A stretch of DNA of 64,000 nucleotides from Merismopedia glauca CCAP 1448/3. GTDB lineage: Bacteria; Cyanobacteriota; Cyanobacteriia; Cyanobacteriales; CCAP-1448. This document shows, piece by piece, positions 25,161-33,353 of this stretch. The stretch spans positions 21,078-85,077 of the forward strand of contig NZ_PVWJ01000001.1 in NCBI RefSeq assembly GCF_003003775.1. Direction: 5' to 3'. The notes beneath the pieces were generated by a model, which was given only the letters and a program-made list of their open reading frames with translations, searched no databases and had not been told where the DNA came from. Position numbers and translations under genes: made by a program. Positions within the stretch are counted from its first letter, which is position 1. Every line of letters starts with the position of its first letter.

Positions 25161-25577
25161 ATGCCAGCCAAAGATCTATTTCACAATGCAGTCAGATGTG
25201 GACTAGAAAAAGAAGGTTGGCGGATTACCAACGATCCACTTCACTTGCGGGTTGGTAAAATTGATATGTATGTAGATTTAGGTGCAGAAAAAGTTTTAGC
25301 TGCCGAGAAGGGAAATCGGAAAATTGCGGTTGAAATCAAAAGCTTTTTGAGAACTTCAACTATCACAGAATTTTATCTAGCTTTAGGACAATTTATTCCT
25401 TATCAAATAGCGCTAGAAGAGTTGGAACCAGATAGAGTCTTATATTTAGCAATTCCTGAAGATGTTTACGAACTTTTCTTTCAACAAGCTTTTATTCAAA
25501 AAGTTGTGACAAGACAGCAAGTTAAATTAATAGTTTATAACAGTGATCGCCAGGAGATTAGACAATGGATAAATTAG
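25161..25577 (+). CDS. xisH: XisH family protein (fdxN element excision controlling factor)
   Basis: 138 residues from ATG 25161; the upstream in-frame TTG at 25152 is not needed. It carries the family N-terminus MPAKDLFHNAVRCGLEKEGW and a PD-(D/E)xK-like core: Asp39 in YVDLGAEK and Glu58-x-Lys60 in IAVEIKSF. In Anabaena, XisH and XisI are needed for developmental excision of the fdxN element, but most homologs sit outside such elements and their role is unknown. It overlaps xisI by 13 bases, implying translational coupling. A decayed duplicate lies 1.07 kb upstream, across the toxin/immunity pair. Confidence 0.92.
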   Translation: MPAKDLFHNAVRCGLEKEGWRITNDPLHLRVGKIDMYVDLGAEKVLAAEKGNRKIAVEIKSFLRTSTITEFYLALGQFIPYQIALEELEPDRVLYLAIPEDVYELFFQQAFIQKVVTRQQVKLIVYNSDRQEIRQWIN

Positions 25578-25900
25578 CTTTTTATCGCCAATGCGTGGTA
25601 GATTTATTGACTAAATATGCCAGTTACAATTCTTCTGATTCAGGTGTAGAGACTCAGCTAATCTTTGACCGAGAACGGGATCGTTATCTACTAGCTTATG
25701 CTGGTTGGGAAAAGAATTTGAGAGTTTATGGTGTTGCCATTCATATAGATATCAAAAATGGTAAAGTATGGCTTCAGCATAATGGAACTGAAGGTGAAAT
25801 TGGCGAAGAATTAGCAGAGATGGGGATACCCTATGAAGATATAGTAGTGGGTTTCCACTCTCCTTCTAAGCGTCAGTTTACTGCTTATGCAGTAGGTTAA
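25565..25900 (+). CDS. xisI: XisI family protein (fdxN element excision controlling factor)
   Basis: 111 residues. Family blocks: MDKLAFYRQCVVDLLTKYAS, GVETQLIFDRERDRYLLAYA, GWEKNLRVYGVAIHIDIKNG, KVWLQHNGTEGEIGEELAEM and GIPYEDIVVGFHSP. It is always found with XisH and here overlaps its 3' end. The start ATG lies inside the xisH coding end. Probably works as a complex with XisH; the process served by such pairs outside the fdxN element is not known. Confidence 0.92.
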   Translation: MDKLAFYRQCVVDLLTKYASYNSSDSGVETQLIFDRERDRYLLAYAGWEKNLRVYGVAIHIDIKNGKVWLQHNGTEGEIGEELAEMGIPYEDIVVGFHSPSKRQFTAYAVG

Positions 25901-26131
25901 CTCTGTCACAGGTTAATAAATCTGTTCATGATTATCAAATGCATTCAACTCAAAGCGATCGCACCTCTCCTGTTTTTATCAGTTAGCGATCGTTCAGAAA
26001 CTACCAGATCTGCTAGGCTAATGCACGACCGCTCTCATAGACGTAGAATAATCAGTGCGATGACTTTGCCTGGAATATTGTCCACAAGTTTAGTCTATTT
26101 GATTGAGGTAAGCACTAATTTATAAGAAAAA

Positions 26132-26581
26132 TCATAACTGCCATTTGTGGTTTGGATTTTGCAAAGCCTGTCTAAATTGCTCTGAATTGGGCAATTGCTT
26201 GAAAGGGCTATGTTTTACAATTTCAGTTATACTAGATAAAATCGCTGCAAGTTGCTCAGTGTTATTTGACTCAATTGCCTGATCGGCAATCTTGAATAAA
26301 TACTCAAAGTTATTCTTTCTCTCATCAAAAGATTTATCGAGATGATGTATTGATACCTCTCGTTGAGCCTTGATTGCAGCTAATAGAACTTCTTTCTTTA
26401 TAGCAAGTTCGCTCTGGTAGCGATCTTGTAATTGCTTCAATTCCAAATAATCAAACAGTCTAGACATGAATGCAGATAAATTTGGGGGCATAACGTCGTT
26501 GAATGATTCCGCTGATTCTTTATTACTCTGGATTACGTCAACTTTTGGTGCGGCTTCTTCAAATGATTTTTCATTAAACAT
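26132..26581 (-). CDS. Unrecognised small helical protein, second gene of a two-gene unit
   Basis: 149 residues, no family recognised. An N-terminal acidic/Ser-rich tail is followed by a helical region rich in Leu, Lys, Glu and Gln (MSRLFDYLELKQLQDRYQSE, LAIKKEVLLAAIKAQREVSI) and then a Leu-rich segment (EYLFKIADQAIESNNTEQLA), ending PNHKWQL. No membrane segment. It begins 2 bases after the stop of the 329-residue membrane protein gene, so the two are almost certainly co-translated. A regulator, partner or immunity-like factor for the membrane protein is possible. Confidence 0.55.
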   Translation of the reverse strand: MFNEKSFEEAAPKVDVIQSNKESAESFNDVMPPNLSAFMSRLFDYLELKQLQDRYQSELAIKKEVLLAAIKAQREVSIHHLDKSFDERKNNFEYLFKIADQAIESNNTEQLAAILSSITEIVKHSPFKQLPNSEQFRQALQNPNHKWQL

Positions 26582-26583
26582 AT

Positions 26584-27573
26584 TTAGATACCTATTGAGA
26601 GAGATCTGTATTTATTACTCTTAATTGCTATACTACTGAGTCCCCAGTTTCCTTCAATTTCGATTGGAGAAGATAGTATATCAGTAATCGCTCGGCTAAT
26701 AAGATATAAGGAATGCAATTGTTGGTAATCGTGTTCTGGCTCAAATGATTGTATTTTAGCTTTCAACTCGTAATAGAGTTTATTGTGTAACCTCTCCAAA
26801 TCCCCAAGAACTTCCTTAATCTGCCTGATATACTTCACTTGCTGATGGCATAGATCACTTGCGGTTTGACATTCCTCAATAAAAAATCTTTTTTCAAGCT
26901 CATATGATCGTGCTTTATTCAAAGCATTATGCCCTTTGTAGGCTAAAGCTAGTCCCCCAGCCAAAATGCCTACTCCTGCTGCTACTACCAAAACAGAAGT
27001 GGTTGTAAGAGCAATCCCAACCCCCATATGGCTAGGCAACGCCCCTACAACACTCATATGGAAAGCTGCTGTACTACCGCAACCAACGACAGGACAAGCG
27101 GTAGCAGCTTGCAAAGTAACACTACTAGCACTAAGGACTAGAAAGTGACCTGATATAGTTGAGAGAACTCCTGCTGTTGCAAACATTCCTGAGATAGCAG
27201 ACCATTTTACTGCCTCAACAGTAATTTCTCCTTTATCACTGATAGAGCCAAATTCTGGTTTAGGCAAGATATCTATAGCGTCTAGGGCTTCTAGTTTTCT
27301 TACATCAACTTCCTGTCCTATTTGTTTGAACAACTTGACTGTGTTTCCAACTACTTCTTTATAAATCTTTTCGGAATAATCTGAAAGATTAGAAAGTTCA
27401 AAATTAAGAGAAGATTTAGAATGATCCAGGATTAACTGGGCTTTATCAGCATCATGGTCAACACATTCTTTAAGTTTCTCTGCCTTATGACTATTGTGTA
27501 CTCCTACTCCACCAGCCGTTACCCCAATACCCCCAGTCCCTGCTAAAATCCACCATACAAGCGGTGCTACCAT
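26584..27573 (-). CDS. Unrecognised membrane protein with Gly/Ala-rich hydrophobic core
   Basis: 329 residues, no family recognised. Residues 5-25 are a Gly-rich hydrophobic segment (WWILAGTGGIGVTAGGVGV). Residues 30-100 form a charged coiled-coil-like region. Residues 125-213 are a long Gly/Ala/Ser/Val-rich hydrophobic stretch with several possible membrane passes (including VLVVAAGVGILAGGLALAY) and Cys160/Cys165. Residues 220-290 are again coiled coil. Symmetric helical arms around a Gly-rich membrane core recall membrane-acting effectors or membrane partners of dynamin-like systems, but no homology is claimed. It lies among toxin-antitoxin genes and is followed after 2 bases by a 149-residue partner. 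Confidence 0.55.
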   Translation of the reverse strand: MVAPLVWWILAGTGGIGVTAGGVGVHNSHKAEKLKECVDHDADKAQLILDHSKSSLNFELSNLSDYSEKIYKEVVGNTVKLFKQIGQEVDVRKLEALDAIDILPKPEFGSISDKGEITVEAVKWSAISGMFATAGVLSTISGHFLVLSASSVTLQAATACPVVGCGSTAAFHMSVVGALPSHMGVGIALTTTSVLVVAAGVGILAGGLALAYKGHNALNKARSYELEKRFFIEECQTASDLCHQQVKYIRQIKEVLGDLERLHNKLYYELKAKIQSFEPEHDYQQLHSLYLISRAITDILSSPIEIEGNWGLSSIAIKSNKYRSLSIGI

Positions 27574-27671
27574 CGAAGCCTCCTAACCAGTAGAGGTAAA
27601 CCTAATTAAATTATAAGATCAGTCTTTGAACTTGGGCGATACGTTGCTCTGCAATAGTCTACGCCAACGCC

Positions 27672-27917
27672 CTACGGTAATGGTAAGCGATCGTATGGTT
27701 CTGGCTCGACATCGGGCACCTTTGCCAAAATAGCATCATAGGCTGTTCGACTTCCTTGCTGTGCCAAATCTTCTAAATACTTCTCAGTTGTCAATGCGGC
27801 AATTTTCTCTGCTACCGCCGTTGCAATAAACCGATCTATTGAGATTCCGTCCTGTTGAGCCAGTATTTGTAAGCTTTTGTAGAGTGAGTTAGGAAGGCGA
27901 AAGCTTACATCAGTCAT
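27672..27917 (-). CDS. Ribbon-helix-helix antitoxin-like protein
   Basis: 81 residues. MTDVSFRLPNSLYKSLQILA then QQDGISIDRFIATAVAEKIA is a typical MetJ/Arc/CopG ribbon-helix-helix DNA-binding domain, followed by a short tail (AILAKVPDVEPEPYDRLPLP) likely to wrap the toxin. Its ATG overlaps the stop of the PIN gene (27914-27917), so here the toxin is encoded first. Confidence 0.8.
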   Translation of the reverse strand: MTDVSFRLPNSLYKSLQILAQQDGISIDRFIATAVAEKIAALTTEKYLEDLAQQGSRTAYDAILAKVPDVEPEPYDRLPLP

Positions 27918-28342
27918 GATAAAACTCCAATTATTCTCAGAAGTTCAACTGGACCTATCGCAGTCAGCCCAAATCGTTCAAGCCCTACAAAATCGCGGGT
28001 ATTGTATGTTACTATGCTATCGCATCTAGCTTTAACTGCTAACTCTAGCACCATATCGTCCTTGGGATCGGGTAAATAAGGTCGCCATAAAAAGAAAATC
28101 TGGTGACGAGTGGCTACAGAGCAGTGAAACGCCACTAAGTTTTCAATATCTTCGGCTGTAATGTAGAGATTTGGTAGTTCGCGGTGCAAAACCTCTTGGT
28201 ACTCTAGCACTAGTGGAATGGATAGATGAATGTCAAATTTTCCTGTTCCTACTAACGACAATATCTGAAAAGAACTACCGCGCCTCGATCGCAATCCAGC
28301 AACAAGAACATTTGTGTCTAGAACAATTTGTGGAATTGACAT
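27914..28342 (-). CDS. PIN domain toxin (COG1569-like)
   Basis: 142 residues. PIN-fold acidic residues are present: IVLDTNVLVAGLRS (Asp8), LVLEYQEVLHR, LPDPKDDMVLELAVKAR and VTYNTRDFVG. This is the putative toxin family that cleaves RNA and pairs with ribbon-helix-helix antitoxins. It is the first gene of a two-gene unit with a 4-base overlap. A conserved and apparently intact module. Confidence 0.85.
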   Translation of the reverse strand: MSIPQIVLDTNVLVAGLRSRRGSSFQILSLVGTGKFDIHLSIPLVLEYQEVLHRELPNLYITAEDIENLVAFHCSVATRHQIFFLWRPYLPDPKDDMVLELAVKARCDSIVTYNTRDFVGLERFGLTAIGPVELLRIIGVLS

Positions 28343-28477
28343 TCCAAAAGATTATAAGACTTTGACTCAAGCATTAATAGTAACATTACACTTTAGAGAA
28401 ATTGCCTGTAAGTTAGGAATTGTAAATAACTTCAAACAATTTGGTAAAGTACCTTCATAACTAACCAATGGTGAAAC

Positions 28478-30205
28478 ATGAGTTATAGAATGGATCGGCG
28501 TGCCTATGCAGAAACCTATGGACCTACGGTAGGCGATCGCATTCGCCTTGCAGATACCGAACTCTTCATTGAAATCGAACGAGATTTCACTACCTATGGC
28601 GATGAAGTGAAGTTTGGTGGTGGTAAAGTAATTAGAGATGGTATGGGACAATCGCCCATTTCTAATGCCGATGGCGCAGTGGATTTAGTTATTACTAATG
28701 CTGTAATTCTGGATTGGTGGGGTGTAGTTAAAGCCGATATTGGGATTAAAGACGGGAAAATATATAAGATTGGGAAGGCTGGAAATCCCTATATTCAAGA
28801 TAATGTAGATATTATTATTGGTCCTGGAACCGAAGCTTTAGCAGGGGAAGGGATGATTTTAACTGCTGGGGGAATCGACAGCCATATTCACTTTATTTGC
28901 CCCCAACAGATAGAAGTTGCGATCGCATCCGGTATCACTACTATGATAGGTGGTGGGACTGGCCCTGCTACTGGGACTAATGCTACCACTTGCACCCCAG
29001 GTCCTTGGAATATATACCGAATGTTGCAAGCTGCTGATGCATTTCCCGTGAATTTGGGCTTTTTGGGTAAGGGAAATACTAGCCAACCCCAAGGTTTGGT
29101 AGAACAAGTTGAAGCAGGGGTGATGGGGTTGAAACTCCATGAAGATTGGGGCACTAATCCGGCGACAATTGATACTTGTTTGAGTCTAGCTGATGAATAT
29201 GATGTGCAAGTAGCGATTCACACAGATACTCTCAATGAAGCTGGATTTGTCGAAGATACCATCGCCGCGTTCAAAAATCGCGTCATCCACACTTATCATA
29301 CCGAAGGCGCAGGAGGAGGACACGCACCGGATATTATCAAAGTATGCGGGGAAAGTAACGTTTTACCTTCTTCTACCAATCCAACTCGTCCTTATACTCT
29401 GAATACCTTAGACGAACACCTCGATATGTTGATGGTGTGTCATCACCTCGATCCAGCGATTCCTGAAGATGTAGCCTTTGCTGAATCAAGGATCAGAAGG
29501 GAAACAATTGCGGCTGAAGATATTTTACACGATTTAGGCGCATTCAGTATGATTTCCTCAGATTCCCAAGCTATGGGTAGAGTCGGTGAAGTAATTATCC
29601 GCACTTGGCAAACTGCCCATAAAATGAAGGTGCAAAGGGGAAACCTCTCCCCAACCCCTCTGCTGCAAGGAGAGGGGCAAAAAGCAGATAACTTTCGGGC
29701 AAAAAGGTATATTGCCAAATATACGATTAATCCCGCCATTACTCACGGAATATCAGCTTATGTCGGTTCTGTAGAAGAGGGAAAACTGGCAGATTTATGC
29801 TTGTGGAAACCAGCGTTTTTTGGGGTAAAACCAGAGATTGTAGTAAAAGGCGGGTTAATAGCTTATGCTCAAATGGGAGATGCTAACGCCAGCATTCCCA
29901 CACCTCAACCCGTGCATATGCGTCCGATGTTTGCTAGTTTTGGAGGTGCAGTTGCAAATACTTCTCTAACTTTTGTTTCTCAAGCAGCTTTGAAAAGCGG
30001 AATTCCAGAACAATTAAAGTTACAAAAAAGGGCAGTTTCTGTGTCTGGAACTCGCGATATTAGCAAGAGAGATTTAAAATTAAATGATGCTTTACCTCGT
30101 ATGGAAGTAAATCCAGAAACTTACGAAGTAAGGGCAGATGGCGAGTTATTAATTTGCGAACCAGCGACGGTTTTACCTATGGCTCAAAGGTACTTTTTAT
30201 TTTAG
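28478..30205 (+). CDS. ureC: Urease alpha (catalytic) subunit
   Basis: Hydrolyses urea to ammonia and carbamate with a dinuclear nickel centre. 575 residues. Active-site motifs are all present: GGIDSHIHF (two Ni-binding His), GLKLHEDWG (carbamylated Lys219), [28 protein letters not shown] (flap Cys-His) and [12 protein letters not shown] (Asp). The protein is slightly longer than the usual 567-569 because residues about 390-403 ([14 protein letters not shown]) come from a palindromic repeat inserted after MKVQRG. ureA, ureB and accessory genes are not adjacent; scattered urease genes are known in Synechocystis. It is flanked on both sides by toxin-antitoxin genes. Together with the guanidine operon at 52.5 kb it would complete guanidine breakdown. 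Confidence 0.95.
   Translation: MSYRMDRRAYAETYGPTVGDRIRLADTELFIEIERDFTTYGDEVKFGGGKVIRDGMGQSPISNADGAVDLVITNAVILDWWGVVKADIGIKDGKIYKIGKAGNPYIQDNVDIIIGPGTEALAGEGMILTAGGIDSHIHFICPQQIEVAIASGITTMIGGGTGPATGTNATTCTPGPWNIYRMLQAADAFPVNLGFLGKGNTSQPQGLVEQVEAGVMGLKLHEDWGTNPATIDTCLSLADEYDVQVAIHTDTLNEAGFVEDTIAAFKNRVIHTYHTEGAGGGHAPDIIKVCGESNVLPSSTNPTRPYTLNTLDEHLDMLMVCHHLDPAIPEDVAFAESRIRRETIAAEDILHDLGAFSMISSDSQAMGRVGEVIIRTWQTAHKMKVQRGNLSPTPLLQGEGQKADNFRAKRYIAKYTINPAITHGISAYVGSVEEGKLADLCLWKPAFFGVKPEIVVKGGLIAYAQMGDANASIPTPQPVHMRPMFASFGGAVANTSLTFVSQAALKSGIPEQLKLQKRAVSVSGTRDISKRDLKLNDALPRMEVNPETYEVRADGELLICEPATVLPMAQRYFLF
29644..29677. repeat. Palindromic (REP-like) element inside ureC
   Basis: CCTCTCC (29644-29650) pairs with GGAGAGG (29669-29675), and CCCCTCT (29655-29661) can pair with AGAGGGG (29671-29677). 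The wording CCCCAACCCCTCT...AAGGAGAGGGG is that of a common dispersed cyanobacterial palindrome. It is read through in frame. Confidence 0.75.
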
Positions 30206-30244
30206 GTTTCGCGCATTAGCTGCAAAGTCATAAAGGAGGGAAGG

Positions 30245-30779
30245 ATGAGAGTTAATGGCTTGGTGTTAGCTACTATTTTAGGTGGTTTGATAGTAGTAGT
30301 TCAGCCACAATTAGTTAAAGCATTATCGCCAGTTGAGGTGGGGGCGATCGCTAGTTATTATACTCAGTTATTGGCTCAAAGTTCGACAGTTAATTCTACT
30401 CCTACTCCCGATATAAATAAAACTTTATCTGCGTCGGAAGTAGGTAAAATTGGGAAGTCGATAAAATATACCTGGAGTTTATGCACGTACTGCTAGAGGT
30501 AATGTTACGATTATTAAATTTACTCAAAGCCAAAACGTAGGGAAATGTGTGTTAATAGCAGGGCGATTTCAACAGAATTATGACAACGGTAGTTTGAGAA
30601 CTATAAGAAGTGCTAAATTAGGAAATGAAAGTGTTATTTGTGCGCTTCGATCTGGAAGCGATTCGTGCACAGAAAAAACAGTTCTGTTTGCTGTCCCACC
30701 TGGTCAAGACCCTAATACAATAATGCGAAGGCTATTAGATAGCAATGGCCTTGCTGCTGGTAATTTAGTTGAACTTTAG
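30245..30779 (+). pseudogene. Frameshifted secreted protein of unknown function
   Basis: The first frame (30245-30496) encodes a signal peptide (MRVNGLVLATILGGLIVVVQ...VKA) and continues to KTLSASEVGKIGKSIKY, then stops early. From about 30467 the next frame reads IPGVYARTARGNVTIIKFTQ and continues through GKCVLIAGRFQQNYDNGSL, SVICALRSGSDSCTEKTVLF and PPGQDPNTIMRRLLDSNGLA to the stop at 30779. Joining the frames gives one protein of about 178 residues, so a single-base indel near 30462-30470 is likely, or a sequencing error. A good ribosome-binding site (AAAGGAGGGAAGG) precedes the ATG. I do not recognise the family. Confidence 0.6.
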
Positions 30780-31294
30780 CTGGAACTAAATTGCTTAGCA
30801 ATTAGTGTCATTGGTAAATATAGTCGTTGTGGGTGACTAGTAAAAGAAGTAAAGCGATGGTGCTTGTAAAAAGTCGCTGCTTTTTCGTCTTTGGCATCAA
30901 CAACAACAGCCATTGCTGCAATTTCACTAATTAAGCTGCGTCGCAAGGCATCAGCGAGGAGAAATGCACCCAATCCTTGCCCTTGATAACCTTCATCCAT
31001 AGCCAGTCTGCCTAGTAAGATGGCAGGAACCAAAGGATAGCGAGGCAGCTTTTTTTGGATCGCCTCTGGTAATTCTATCAACTCAATCGCAGTAGATGCC
31101 AAGGTGTAATATCCAGCAATTCTCTGTGCTTCAAGATCGTACAAAACAAAGGGAGTTGCTACATAACGTTTCAAGTCTTGAGTGGCGCGTTCTTTTAAAT
31201 AACGATCTAGAGGTTCGCTTCCAGAGTGAAAATCAGACCGATTGTGTTCTGCACCCAGTAACTCTATTCTATGAGCAAAAGGCGGAAAACTCAC
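30776..31294 (-). CDS. GNAT acetyltransferase toxin (TacT-like)
   Basis: 172 residues. The acetyl-CoA motif GRLAMDEGYQGQGLGAFLLA (about 95-114) and the catalytic Tyr143 in TFYKHHRF, with the N-terminal SEPLDRYLKERATQD block, match TacT/AtaT-type toxins that acetylate aminoacyl-tRNA. It is encoded after and overlapping (4 bases) a DUF1778 antitoxin, the usual order. The 3' end overlaps the end of the convergent frameshifted gene by 4 bases. Confidence 0.88.
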   Translation of the reverse strand: MSFPPFAHRIELLGAEHNRSDFHSGSEPLDRYLKERATQDLKRYVATPFVLYDLEAQRIAGYYTLASTAIELIELPEAIQKKLPRYPLVPAILLGRLAMDEGYQGQGLGAFLLADALRRSLISEIAAMAVVVDAKDEKAATFYKHHRFTSFTSHPQRLYLPMTLIAKQFSSS

Positions 31295-31611
31295 GATATC
31301 TCCTGACTTTCCTGATAACGAGCGATCGCCCGTGCTAATGGGTCATCATCTTCTAGATCTGGGGGATTGAGCAGCGATTCGACAAAGGCTATACTATCTT
31401 CTCGATCTAGCTTGATGATGGTACGATTCTCAATCGTCCGCAGTGCTGCGCTTTGGGCATGGCTGACGACGAAATCTGTCAAGCTTCTACCTTCAAGATC
31501 TGCTGCCCACTGTAACAATTCCTTCTGTTCAAAGGTAAGACGCGCTTCCAGTCTCTCTGATTTACTCTGTTTTTCTTCACCAGAAATGGCAGGTGTCTTT
31601 GGCTGGTGCAT
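31291..31611 (-). CDS. DUF1778 antitoxin (TacA-like)
   Basis: 106 residues from ATG 31611; a TTG at 31623 would add four residues. SERLEARLTFEQKELLQWAA and DLEGRSLTDFVVSHAQSAAL form the ribbon-helix-helix DUF1778 domain, followed by a C-terminal toxin-binding tail (FVESLLNPPDLEDDDPLARA). It should neutralise the GNAT toxin and repress the operon. Overlap with the toxin start implies coupled translation. Confidence 0.88.
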   Translation of the reverse strand: MHQPKTPAISGEEKQSKSERLEARLTFEQKELLQWAADLEGRSLTDFVVSHAQSAALRTIENRTIIKLDREDSIAFVESLLNPPDLEDDDPLARAIARYQESQEIS

Positions 31612-31626
31612 GGTTCTGGTCAATAT

Positions 31627-31665
31627 GGTACGCTATTTCTATTATAGTACGTCTTTAAGCCGTAC
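31627..31665 (-). promoter_or_regulatory. Candidate promoter/operator of the DUF1778-GNAT operon
   Basis: On the minus strand TATAAT (31641-31646) is a consensus -10 box. GTACG at 31628-31632 and 31647-31651 and CGTAC at 31661-31665 flank it and could be sites for autoregulation by the ribbon-helix-helix antitoxin. Confidence 0.45.
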
Positions 31666-31877
31666 ATATCCAGAATATGCGTTCCTACTGGAGCAAGAGT
31701 AGCCACAAATTGCCCAAGGTGAGGCGATCGCATTTCTTCGCCCGCCATAACCTAATATAATGGCACAGGATGTTAATCAAATTCTGCCTCATTGAACTTA
31801 CACTGACAAATTTCAGTCAATAAATCTAGCGTATGTAAAAAATGCGTTAGCTTTCAATCTGGCAGCAGTTAGGAATT

Positions 31878-32903
31878 ATGAAATTATCAACAGCATTAAT
31901 TTGGGGCGTTCCAATTCTGGCTCTCGCCTCTAGCATACCGTTAATCCTGGCTCGTTCCGCACCGGAAAATCCGCCAATAGTCACTTCAATTACTCCTTCT
32001 CCCACTGTAGAACCACCAAAAACCCCAAAGATCGCCCCTCAAGTTCCCAAATTAGCACGTCAGTTAGCAGAAAAAGCGATCGCCGCTACTCATTTTGCAG
32101 TTACCCCCACACCCACAACTAAATCCAATAAATCCAAACCCAAGAAAACTACCAAAACCGCCAAAATTGCCCCTTACAAGCCACCATCAGTCCAAATTCG
32201 GGTGGCTGTATCCCAAAAAACTCCCTCAGTTGCGATCGGTACTTCTACTCCAGCTAGGCTAAAAACCCTAAACGGACAAAGAGTGGGTTTTTTACAGACT
32301 ATGCAAGGGGTTAACGTCCAAATGCAACCTCAAGGCTTGCAAATTGGCGAACAAATCTTTCCAGGAGTGATTTGGGTAGAACCTACTGCTGGAGGTGCGG
32401 TTTACGTCGGTGACAGGTGGTATCGAGGACGGTTGCTATTAGTTGCCCAGAAAGAAGGTATTCTGGCTGTGAACGCGGTCGATTTGGAACAATATCTCTA
32501 TAGCGTCGTTGGTAGTGAAATGCACTCCCAAGCCCCTATAGAAGCCCTCAAAGCGCAATCTGTAGCAGCCCGTTCCTATGCAATGGTACACATCCTGCGT
32601 CCTGCTTCTGATTGGTACAATCTAGGTAATACCGAGCGTTGGCAAGTCTATAAAGGGATTAAATCTGAGTATCCCAGCACCTATCAAGCCGTTAATGAAA
32701 CTGGCGGACAAATTCTCAGCGATCGCGGTCGCGTTGTAGAATCTCTCTATGCTTCTACTGCCGAAATCGTCAATAAAGTCCATAAAGGCTGGGGAATGAG
32801 CCAAACAGGAGCTTATCAACTAGCAAATCAAGGCTATAACTATCAGCAAATTCTGGGAAACTATTATCCTGGGGTACAACTATCAAGGTTAGGCGCGCAG
32901 TAA
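31878..32903 (+). CDS. SpoIID/LytB domain protein
   Basis: 341 residues. A signal peptide or anchor (MKLSTALIWGVPILALASSI) and a Pro/Thr/Lys-rich linker precede the SpoIID domain: VDLEQYLYSVVGSEMHSQAP, IEALKAQSVAARSYAMVHI, YQAVNETGGQILSDRGRVVE and GWGMSQTGAYQLANQGYNYQ. SpoIID proteins are lytic transglycosylases or amidase enhancers acting on peptidoglycan; in non-sporulating cyanobacteria the role is general wall remodelling. Expected in the periplasm. Confidence 0.88.
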   Translation: MKLSTALIWGVPILALASSIPLILARSAPENPPIVTSITPSPTVEPPKTPKIAPQVPKLARQLAEKAIAATHFAVTPTPTTKSNKSKPKKTTKTAKIAPYKPPSVQIRVAVSQKTPSVAIGTSTPARLKTLNGQRVGFLQTMQGVNVQMQPQGLQIGEQIFPGVIWVEPTAGGAVYVGDRWYRGRLLLVAQKEGILAVNAVDLEQYLYSVVGSEMHSQAPIEALKAQSVAARSYAMVHILRPASDWYNLGNTERWQVYKGIKSEYPSTYQAVNETGGQILSDRGRVVESLYASTAEIVNKVHKGWGMSQTGAYQLANQGYNYQQILGNYYPGVQLSRLGAQ

Positions 32904-32966
32904 GCTCTGAGGGGCTGAGGGGAGGCTTTAACTATAAATCATCTAGGATTGCTCTAGGAAAAGAAC

Positions 32967-33266
32967 ATGACTCAAACAACTGTACGAATATTGGCGAGAA
33001 TGTCTGCATTTCCCGATCGCCTAGAAGAAGCAAAAGCTTTACTAATAGGACTTGTGGAACCAACTCGCCAAGAATCAGGATGTATCAGGTACGAATTATT
33101 ACAAAATCTATCAGATCCAACAGAATTTACTTTTATTGAAGAGTGGGAGTCGGAAGCCGCTTTAAATGCTCATCTCAGTTCAGCACATATCTCTCAAGCA
33201 TTCGCGCAAGTGCCCTTGTTAATTGCAAGTGGTCCTGATATTATGCGCCATACACTCTTGATTTAA
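32967..33266 (+). CDS. Antibiotic biosynthesis monooxygenase (ABM) domain protein
   Basis: 99 residues. TVRILARMSAFPDRLEEAKA, EPTRQESGCIRYELLQNLSD and TFIEEWESEAALNAHLSSAH are the ABM ferredoxin-like fold signature (YgiN/quinol monooxygenase type). Small cytoplasmic dimer; substrate unknown. AAGAAC before the ATG is a weak ribosome site. Confidence 0.88.
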   Translation: MTQTTVRILARMSAFPDRLEEAKALLIGLVEPTRQESGCIRYELLQNLSDPTEFTFIEEWESEAALNAHLSSAHISQAFAQVPLLIASGPDIMRHTLLI

Positions 33267-33302
33267 TACCATTTTCATTTTATTGGGCTACATAATTGGT
33301 GT

Positions 33303-33331
33303 GTAGAGACGTTGCAATGCAACGTCTCTAC
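33303..33331. repeat. Perfect palindromic repeat GTAGAGACGTTGCA
   Basis: GTAGAGACGTTGCA (33303-33316) is followed after one base by its reverse complement (33318-33331). A related copy is at 53721-53746. A widespread cyanobacterial palindrome type; here it lies between convergent genes. Confidence 0.8.
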
Positions 33332-33353
33332 GTTTGGATCTGTAGCGTGACTT

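Noticed and set aside
25928..26125. 65-codon frame after xisI
   Set aside because: No ribosome site or family; crosses HIP1-rich filler sequence.
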